From contig JBDPYZ010000013.1 of assembly GCA_047291315.1 (NCBI GenBank), forward strand, positions 1-64,000: a DNA stretch of 64,000 nt, in the 5' to 3' direction. Every line of letters begins with the position of its first letter. Position 1 is the first letter of the stretch. A program made the position numbers and the translations under genes. Below are positions 56,897 through 64,000 of the stretch, in pieces. The notes under the pieces were generated by a model. It made no database searches and had not been told where the DNA came from. It worked only from the letters and a program-made list of their open reading frames with translations. The DNA comes from Arsenophonus fragariae. GTDB taxonomy: Bacteria > Pseudomonadota > Gammaproteobacteria > Enterobacterales > Enterobacteriaceae.

Positions 56897-57543
56897 AATA
56901 TACCCTGATAATTAGCCCGCTTGTTAATTGAGTTGCTGTTCAATTAACAAAATGAATAAATGACATAACATTTTAATTTTTATATTTTTTTGTAAAAAAT
57001 TAGCGTTATAAGTTAATTATTTGTAATAAAATAGTTCTACATCTAATGTTAAAAATTTATTAATTTAAATTATTTAATCATAGTGTATTAACTATACTTA
57101 CTTTAACTAATTGTAGTATTTTTTTATAGTAATTTTTTCTATTATTTTTCGTAAATTAGATTTTATAGGATCATTTTCTACATTATGTAGTTATTTGTTT
57201 ACGATTATAAGAATAATAAAGGAAAAAAATTGGGATGAGAATATGTTAACACTATTTTGTGCATGATTAATGCTTATAGCGCAAAACTTTGACAAGTATT
57301 ATAACAATTGTATTATAAATATGGGCTTAATTTATTGATAATATATATAAAATTGTTAAAATATTTAATGCAATAGCTATAAAAAACGACTAAATTGATA
57401 ATTTTATTATATTAATGTTAAATAATCATTTATGTTGCTCAATACGTCTATTTTTACTCGGAAAAATCTAGAATACATATATATGTATAGCTCTATAAGT
57501 TTCGTATTGGATACTTTATTTATATTTTTTAGTAAGAGGTTAA
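56897..57543. other. AT-rich gap between the glycosyltransferase and the gene at 57544
   Basis: This region holds the upstream sequence of both divergent genes. No further gene, RNA or repeat is recognised. Confidence 0.45.
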
Positions 57544-57894
57544 ATGATGAATATTTTTGTGAATAAATTTATACTATTGTTATTGAGTATAGTTTTATCT
57601 TTTTATTCAGTTTTTACTTTGGCTATCTCATGGATATATTATCGAAATTACTTATTTCACCAAAACCTAATGTATTGTGTGATAAATATATATATTGAAG
57701 GAGTATCAGCTAATTTAATAGAAAAATATTTAGGTAAAAAACAAGTTAATCGCATATTGTCTCAATGTTCACTTGACAATGGAGTCTGTTGTGACATAAT
57801 GGATAGTAAATGTTACGTTGATAGATATTTTAATAAGAAAGGGCAAAGGAGTAAAGGGTGTCAGCAATACATAGAAAAGTTATTTAGTAATTAA
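57544..57894 (+). CDS. Cysteine-rich putative secreted protein, unrecognised
   Basis: A 116-residue product with an AAGAGG ribosome-binding site. The N-terminus MMNIFVNKFILLLLSIVLSF is a signal peptide or membrane anchor. The mature part has seven cysteines, in MYCVIN, SQCSL, GVCCDIMDSKCYV and KGCQQY, so disulfides in the periplasm or outside are likely. A second start is the adjacent ATG at 57547. Extremely AT-rich and flanked by long non-coding DNA, as often seen for acquired or symbiosis-related genes. No family recognised. Confidence 0.6.
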   Translation: MMNIFVNKFILLLLSIVLSFYSVFTLAISWIYYRNYLFHQNLMYCVINIYIEGVSANLIEKYLGKKQVNRILSQCSLDNGVCCDIMDSKCYVDRYFNKKGQRSKGCQQYIEKLFSN

Positions 57895-59412
57895 ATATTC
57901 GCAAGAGTGACTAATGGGTTGTATTTTTTTTATAAATTAAAAATGATATTTCTAATATGATGTTAGAAACGATATTGTAAACTTAAAATTTACTTATTTA
58001 TTTTGGTATTTTATTCGTTAAAAATCGCTTACTCTTTTAAAGTGAGTTGTGATATTTTTATGGTTATCAAGTTGTAAAATAAAAGTATTAATATTAAAAA
58101 TGGTAATTTTTCCATAAAAATTTCATTTAAATATAAAATATCTGTTTATATCAATTTTTATATGACTATTTTAGTTATGATTTATATTTTCTTTTTATAT
58201 TTATCACTTGATTTATTAAATTTTACTTAACCTGATGACAATAAAAAATGCACAGCTAATAAGTTTAAATAATATTATATCTGTATTGTTAGTAGTGTTA
58301 AATCGTTAGCTGTTTTGAGCTATGATTTTTCTGATTATCGGTATTATTATGTTTACTATAATTATAAAATTTATAGATAAATATTTTATTAAAATAGTTT
58401 TTATTAAAGCGTTAAAACAATAAAAAGTAGCTTTAATTTGAATCCGTATTATTTTTTATGTCATGATTGGTGCCAACATCATAGGGATTATTTCTTTTTT
58501 TATTAATTTTATCATATTATAGGTTTAATAAATTTTAGCGTTTGGTAGTAAAAATTAATAATAGTTAGAGCACGAATATAAAAAATAACTTAAAGTCACT
58601 TAATTACTTGATAGAATGGTTAGTTGAGGACTTTATTAGATCATTTTATTGCAATAATTGGTGATTTGATAAGGATATTTATCAATACAGAATATTAGCT
58701 ATTAAGCGTATAAAAAAGAGTTATTATTTAGATTAATTATTATTTAAGCTATGTCTAAATATTTTATTATTTTAATTCGTTTGTTTGTAATATTTTTGGT
58801 TATTTATTTATCGATCTCAAATTTTATTATTAATTTATAATAAATTATATGTTTATAAGTTTATTAAAATAAACACTATATTTAAAATACAGATATTTTT
58901 ATTCTTATTTATGATCGTAGATAAGTAAATCTTATTAAAAATATTATTTTTCATTGTGTATTTTAAAGCCATTAATTTTGGCTATGCGGGTTTTTTCTTG
59001 CAACTATACCAAGATTTAGGGTCATTATTTTAATTTAGAATAGACAGTTATTTATTCTATCTGGTTTCATGCGACAGAACCTTTATTTTTTAATTTAGCT
59101 AAAAGCGTTTATGTTGTTTAAAAAACAAGCTAGTTTATAAAGACTAAATGTTCTATTAAGCGAATTTTTGTTTTAGACTAATACGAAGTATTATAAATTT
59201 TTCGCTTTCATTATATTTATTAATAATTAATTTCTATTAGGTAAAATGTATGAATAATTTCGGTATTGGTAATAAACATAGCTATACTCGGTTATTAAGT
59301 GACAGTTTTATAGATATGACGCTAGTGACATTAGCCACACTTCGACATTATCTGATAACTCTGTTAGTGTAAAAATAGTGTTACTACTAACTATGAACCA
59401 GGTAATATTAGC
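57895..59412. other. Long AT-rich, mostly non-coding stretch
   Basis: 1.5 kb of very AT-rich DNA. A short frame at 59251-59373 (MNNFGIGNKHSYTRLLSDSF) may be the decayed 5' part of the gene at 59413, in another frame. A hydrophobic fragment near 58320-58550 (MIFLIIGIIMFTIIIKFI) is unassignable. Nothing else is recognised. Confidence 0.4.
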
Positions 59413-59643
59413 ATGGAACATAATGGACGCAAGAATATAGATGATGGCAAGAATGCAATGAGAATAGCAATAAGTTTACTTTTAAAAGAGGTCACTGATT
59501 CTGATAAAGTAAAAATTAGTAAACAAGATTTAGCTGAACTAATTGATAAAAAGAATAATAATGATATTAACTACGTTGAAATAAAAAATAAGGTTACAAC
59601 TATGGCTGATTTAAAAATACTGTATAAAAGTATAAACAACTAA
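59413..59643 (+). CDS. Unrecognised small protein, paralogue of 24688-25011
   Basis: A 76-residue lysine-rich product. Residues about 15-76 align without gaps to the protein at 24688 (21 of 62 identical), including NYVEIKNKVTTMADLK versus DFMEIKSRVNTTEDLK. The ribosome-binding site is weak and the sequence upstream in other frames also looks coding, so this may be the 3' part of a frameshifted longer gene. No function can be assigned. Confidence 0.5.
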   Translation: MEHNGRKNIDDGKNAMRIAISLLLKEVTDSDKVKISKQDLAELIDKKNNNDINYVEIKNKVTTMADLKILYKSINN

Positions 59644-59843
59644 GATAGCTACCCGAAAAATTATTATTTTTACAGATAAAAAATAATAATTAGACAGCGA
59701 TAATGATCGCGGTTATCTAGTAATAAATAAATAAATGAATGAATAAGCATTTATAAAAAGTTAGTGAATACCGCCAATAAAAATAGCAGCAAAGATCTCT
59801 TACGCTAGGTTAATTATTTTTTTGTTAAAAGTTCACTCTCTGT

Positions 59844-60124
59844 TTATGATAGTGATCTACTATTCTTGGCAAAAAGTGAGCGGAGTTTTTGTAATTTAGC
59901 TGGGATTATGGCTAAACAATAACTGCTCTGTTGTCCTTCATTCTGCCAATAATTTTGATGATATTTTTCTGCTAGATACCATTTTTTGTATGTTCATAGG
60001 TAGGGTTTTCTACAGTTCCACCAGTATAACCACTGTCTACCGATTTTACACCAATTACCTGTTTAAATATTGCTTCGGTACACCAAAAACATCCTCCACT
60101 GAGCACTGCATGTTCAATTGTCAT
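59844..60124 (-). pseudogene. msrA: MsrA (peptide methionine sulfoxide reductase) remnant
   Basis: The start MTIEHAVLSGGCFWCTEAIF contains the catalytic GCFWC motif, followed by VIGVKSVDSGYTGGTVENPT. After that the middle of the enzyme is deleted. A C-terminal piece (LAEKYHQNYWQNEG, CLAIIPAKLQKL) follows in another frame. The normal protein is 170-210 residues; about 95 codons remain. Nonfunctional. Between 60125 and about 60430 nothing is recognised. Confidence 0.8.
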
Positions 60125-60429
60125 AGTGATTGCCTTTTTAAGCTTGTAAATAGAGTTAGAATCAATAAATACGATTTATCAAAAAAGATGATAGGTATTT
60201 TGTCATGTCATATGACTGGTTTGAGCCTAGTTTATACTGTAATATAGCTTGTATTGATAGCTATTCTAAGTGATTAATTTATCGTTTTGATGGTGAAAAA
60301 TACGCAAAATTTTGATTCTTACTCGATACTGTTAGCATTGTATTGAAAAAGTGACTCATTGTAAGAATATTATTGCTAATAGATCTCCTTAATTTTTCTA
60401 TTAAGGGGAAAGGAATAAATTAGTTGGTC

Positions 60430-61938
60430 TAAGTTGTTTGTTGGTCGGCGTTTTGTAGCATTTTCCTTATAGGAATAATTAAGATTGCCAATACTGCAGC
60501 ACAAATCATCAATGCAATAGCAACGTGGGAAAAGAGGGCTGGTATAGACTGTAATTGTTCTTTATTGATATTTTCTCCCATAATTCCTGCCACCAGATTA
60601 CCTAACGCATTAGTATAAAATCAAATACTTATAACTTGTTCGCGCATTTTTTTAGGTGCCAGTAGTGTCATTGTTGCTAGCCCGATTGGACCTAAACATC
60701 ATTCACTTAAAGTTAATAGTAATATACTGCTGACTATCTAAACGGGAGAAACATTGATATTTTGCGTGATAACTATGTTTGCGGCTACAATCATAATGGC
60801 AAACCCAGCTGCAGAAAATAAGATACCAATAACAAATTTTGTAGTACTAGTAGGATTTATATTGAGCTTAGTCATCGTTGGCTATAGCCAACTGAATAGA
60901 GGGGCAAAATGATGATGAACAGAGTGCATTAATTGATTGAAACCATATGGTTGGAATTTCAGAGCCATTAGTAAGATAGCGATCAGTATAGTCACGAGCG
61001 AAAATATTAAATGAGGTTGGTTTTTGCTCAAAAGCTGACTAAAAAAATTTCTCTGAAATGAGTAAGATAAAACAGACTAATAAGCGCATACGTTCATTTT
61101 GATTTAAATCCGTCAGGAAAAACATATAAATAAAATAGAGACTAACAAAGGTGGCAGTGATATAAGCAAAAGTTTTGGCCATAAAGATAGCATTAAATGG
61201 CACGATATTTGTCACAATAACGACCAATAATACCATTGCTAATGTGATCCATTTACCGACGTTTTTACTCTTTACGGCTGGTTGTTCCCAACTAGCATCA
61301 ATACCTGTTTCTTTATTGTAGCGAAGTATTTGTGGGCCGGCATAAAATCTGAAGATAAGTAGAGCAACCAGCATACCAATACCAGCAAGGCCAAAACCGA
61401 TATGCTAGCCCTATTTTTCATGAAGTGCTCCAATAATTAACGGCGCAATAAATAAGCCCATGTTAATTTCCATATAGAACAGTGAAAATCCGCCGTCACG
61501 ACGTGTATCATCTTTTCTATACAGAGTGCCAACCATAACAGTAAAACAGGTTTTAAATAAACCAGTTCCCAGTACAATGAATAATAATCCGATAAAAAAT
61601 AGACTATTACCCCAGATTGCAGAAAACGCGATAGAAAGATGGCCTAATGCAATAATCAGTGATCCATACCAAACCGCTTTACGTTGTTCAAGCCAGTTAT
61701 CAGCTAACCATCAGCCAGGGAGTGAGGTAATATAAACCCCACTTGCAAAAATACCGACAATAGCTGATGCTTGTTCGATTGTTAATCCCATTCCTCTTTG
61801 TAATAAGGTTGAGCTCATAAATAGGATCAGTAGTGGTCGCACGCCGTAAAATGAAAAACGCTCCCACATCTAAGTTAAGAAGAGAGAACTCAGTGGATAG
61901 GGATGGCCAAAGAAAGTTTTAGTTACAGTGTATTGCAT
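60430..61938 (-). pseudogene. POT/PTR-family peptide transporter, broken
   Basis: The start MQYTVTKTFFGHPYPLSSLF is followed by MWERFSFYGVRPLLILFMSS, the ExxERFxYYG-type signature of proton-dependent oligopeptide transporters. Then come GTGLFKTCFTVMVGTLYR, DDTRRDGGFSLFYMEINMGL, the PTR2 signature, and PTIWFQSINALFIIILPL. The length fits a ~490-residue transporter. Stops and frameshifts occur near 61868, 61710, 61405, 61035 and throughout the last 500 bases. Only 61039-61374 remains open. Nonfunctional. Confidence 0.8.
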
Positions 61939-62363
61939 CTAAATTTTTCTCATCAATAGCTCTACCAGTGAAATTATAAAAGTTAAAAAATATTAGTTTT
62001 CGGTTGTAAAATATTATCTTTTTCAATTCAAATATTACTGTTAATCTAATATCGCGTAACATTATTTTTCCTACATTAAAGAGACTAAAACATTAAGATG
62101 TAGTTAATATAATTTTATTAAATTTAATTACTATTAAATAAAAAAACATATAAATCAATGAGTTAAAAAGTTACTTTTTAATTGTTGTGTTGTAGATAAT
62201 AAATTTTATTTGAAGTGAAAAAATTGATAAAACCATCACTTCATAACATATTTGGGTGGTTTTCTAGCATTTGATTGATAGTTAATTTGTTGATAGCTGA
62301 TTAGTAAAAAGATTGTCTGGTTAAGCCTCGCTACTGTTTTGATAACGCAGCCACTGGTCGTTG
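61939..62363. other. AT-rich gap before lpxL
   Basis: Non-coding. It contains AATCAATGAGTTAA near 62152-62165, which resembles one arm of the inverted repeat at 51996-52009. Confidence 0.4.
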
Positions 62364-63308
62364 TTAATCGTGTATGTTATCAAGATCACCATAAAGTGAT
62401 GGCATGCCTGCGGGCCTGGTTTTAAATCGACGATGTAACCACATATATTGGTCAGGTGCTTGCATAATCTCTTTTTCAATCAGTTTATTCATAAAAGTGG
62501 CGGTAGATATTTCATCTTGCTTTGGAAAATGGGTTATTGCTGGTTGAATGAGTAATTCATAACCTTTAGCGTTAGTTAAGCGTCTAGGGGTAAAAGGTAT
62601 CATGCCTGGATCGGCTAACTTAGCTAGAATATGCGTTCCTATGGTAGTAGCTGTATATTTGACCGCAAAAAAAGGCACAAACACACTTTTTCTTGGTCCA
62701 TAATCGTGATCTGGGGCGTACCATAAAATTTCTCCTTGTTTAAGGTTGCGTATCATGCCTTTTATATCTTTGCGATCAAGCATGAACTTATTGGAGCGTA
62801 ACCGTCCCCGAGTTTGTAACCAATCGATTACTGGATTGTCGTTTGGGCGATAAACACCAATACCAGGATTTAATATACCAAAGATACGCCCACCTAATTC
62901 TAGCGTTAAAAAATGAATTCCTACTACGATGATTCCTTGGCCTGTCAACTGAATTTTTTCAATATTATTCTGTCCCTTAATCGTAAACCAGCGTTGTACC
63001 CGTCTATCTGACCAGAACCAAGCCATACCCGTTTCAAATAATCCCATACCCACTGATTCAAAATTTTTATTGATCATTTGCTGGCGTTGCTGTGCGTTCA
63101 TATCAGGAAAGCAGAGTTCTAAATTACGTTTTGCAATCTGTAGGCGTTTTTTTAGAAAATATTTTGATAATCGTCCAAGGCGAGTTCCTAGCCAATAGAT
63201 AACAGGATAAGGTAGTAAAACTAGTAAATAAAGGAGCCCAATCCCTAACCATGTTAGCCAATATTGGGGATGTAAATATGAAATTTTAAAAGGAGATACT
63301 TTTATCAT
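62364..63308 (-). CDS. lpxL: Lipid A lauroyl acyltransferase LpxL
   Basis: This late acyltransferase adds a secondary acyl chain to Kdo2-lipid IVA at the inner membrane. The 314-residue product (E. coli LpxL 306) has an N-terminal membrane helix (about 17-36), the catalytic HX4E motif His132-Glu137 (GIHFLTLELG), and GVYRPNDNPVIDWLQTRGRL, LDRKDIKGMIRNLKQGE and APDHDYGPRKSVFVPFFAV. These agree better with LpxL than with LpxP. Intact. Confidence 0.92.
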   Translation of the reverse strand: MIKVSPFKISYLHPQYWLTWLGIGLLYLLVLLPYPVIYWLGTRLGRLSKYFLKKRLQIAKRNLELCFPDMNAQQRQQMINKNFESVGMGLFETGMAWFWSDRRVQRWFTIKGQNNIEKIQLTGQGIIVVGIHFLTLELGGRIFGILNPGIGVYRPNDNPVIDWLQTRGRLRSNKFMLDRKDIKGMIRNLKQGEILWYAPDHDYGPRKSVFVPFFAVKYTATTIGTHILAKLADPGMIPFTPRRLTNAKGYELLIQPAITHFPKQDEISTATFMNKLIEKEIMQAPDQYMWLHRRFKTRPAGMPSLYGDLDNIHD

Positions 63309-63668
63309 CTGTGTTCTATTTAGTCAGTATTAATATTATGTATTGTGACACTTTTTTTAGCAAAGCTAAAACTTTAACTGTATATTTAATCGTCATTCAG
63401 TTCTTATCCTTGGTTTGCTTTAGGAGTAGTTTGTTATACTTTTTTCGCTGAGGAAACACTGCTATTTTATATGGTTTTTTTTTCAACAATTGGTGATAAT
63501 TTATTGAAGATCATATATCGATATATTTTATCAGTGATATCATGCGTAAATAAAAGGATAGTGAGCACTAGGGTAATAGGTCGTACTCATTTTAAATGAA
63601 TACAAAGTAAGAAAATTGATATAAATTGAGAATAAAATTAAGTTTCATTTTTTGTAAATAGGAATATT
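63309..63668. other. Non-coding gap upstream of lpxL
   Basis: AT-rich, with no gene. It should hold the lpxL promoter; no confident boxes were assigned. Confidence 0.4.
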
Positions 63669-64000
63669 TTATATCATTCGAATAAATATATTTGAAAATA
63701 TTATAAACAAAGAAAACTCGATTCGATTATCCACAAAAATTTTTTTAGTAATGTGTTTTTTATGAGTGTAAACTGTACTATTAGTAATCCTAAGTTCTCT
63801 AACAGTAACATGATTAGGTACTGTATTCATCCAATTTTTGATAATTGTTTGCTCTTGATAACTAAAAATCGATGCATTGTCATTTGATAAGTAAGTGATA
63901 CTTTTTAATATATTATTGTTTTCTATTAAGCGTTCTAATACGTAGTTTAATATTTTTTTCGATATAATAAGATATTTTTTTTAGTAATATGGGTTGATTT
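63669..64000 (-). pseudogene. LuxR-type HTH fragment, RcsA-like
   Basis: The minus strand reads LNYVLERLIENNNILKSITY, FSYQEQTIIKNWMNTVPNHV, TVRELRITNSTVYTHKKHIT and KKIFVDNRIEF. This is a LuxR-family HTH, with spacing like RcsA, the RcsB partner. An in-frame stop before an eight-A run near 63976 breaks or shifts the upstream part, and the window ends. The C-terminus differs from RcsA. It could be a degraded rcsA or another LuxR-type regulator. Confidence 0.45.

Overview
The window looks like chromosome of an AT-rich member of the Enterobacterales that lives with a host and is losing genes. Protein similarity and gene order resemble E. coli, Providencia or Arsenophonus (nuo, gyrA-ubiG-nrdAB, rcsCBD). 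Intact housekeeping genes alternate with frameshifted genes, prophage pieces and long AT-rich spacers. An Arsenophonus-like insect symbiont is my best guess; this is inferred from recalled sequences, not from a search.

Layout. 0.1-4.3 kb: yfbS pseudogene, yfbR, alaA and lrhA, in the E. coli order. 5.0-20.0 kb: a complete 13-gene nuo operon (NuoC and NuoD fused) for NADH:ubiquinone oxidoreductase. 20.1-27.1 kb: wreck of the menaquinone operon. The start of menF and the ends of menC and menE remain, and about 5.4 kb of lambdoid prophage sits where menD, menH and menB would be. The prophage piece carries int/xis, helicase, Rpn nuclease, Rha and KilA-N remnants, and two copies of a C4-type antisense-RNA leader. 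27.3-31.7 kb: catalase, yfaZ and methyltransferase pseudogenes around an intact tyrP. 31.7-36.5 kb: broken yfaE next to intact nrdB, nrdA and ubiG. 36.6-45.8 kb: gyrA and the Rcs phosphorelay (rcsC, rcsB, rcsD). 46.0-46.1 kb: tRNA-Ser and tRNA-Thr.

46.1-54.6 kb is a second decayed region: HNH endonuclease and small-terminase remnants, a copy of the 3' half of a tRNA-Pro gene that is probably an attachment-site scar, a second int/xis pair, a chitin-binding-like fragment and a DUF1003 pseudogene. 54.7-57 kb carries an intact polysaccharide deacetylase and a family 4 glycosyltransferase. 57-62 kb is mostly non-coding with two small genes and the msrA and peptide-transporter pseudogenes. lpxL is intact at 62.4-63.3 kb and an RcsA-like fragment lies at the right edge.

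Together the genes suggest a bacterium that respires through complex I and ubiquinone (nuo and ubiG intact, men lost), has lost the catalase and MsrA encoded here, keeps envelope sensing and lipid A acylation, and has been reshaped by related lambdoid prophages. The most interesting items are the duplicated C4-like antisense RNA loci, the men operon/prophage junctions, the shared leader of the two int/xis units, and a pair of unrecognised small paralogous proteins.
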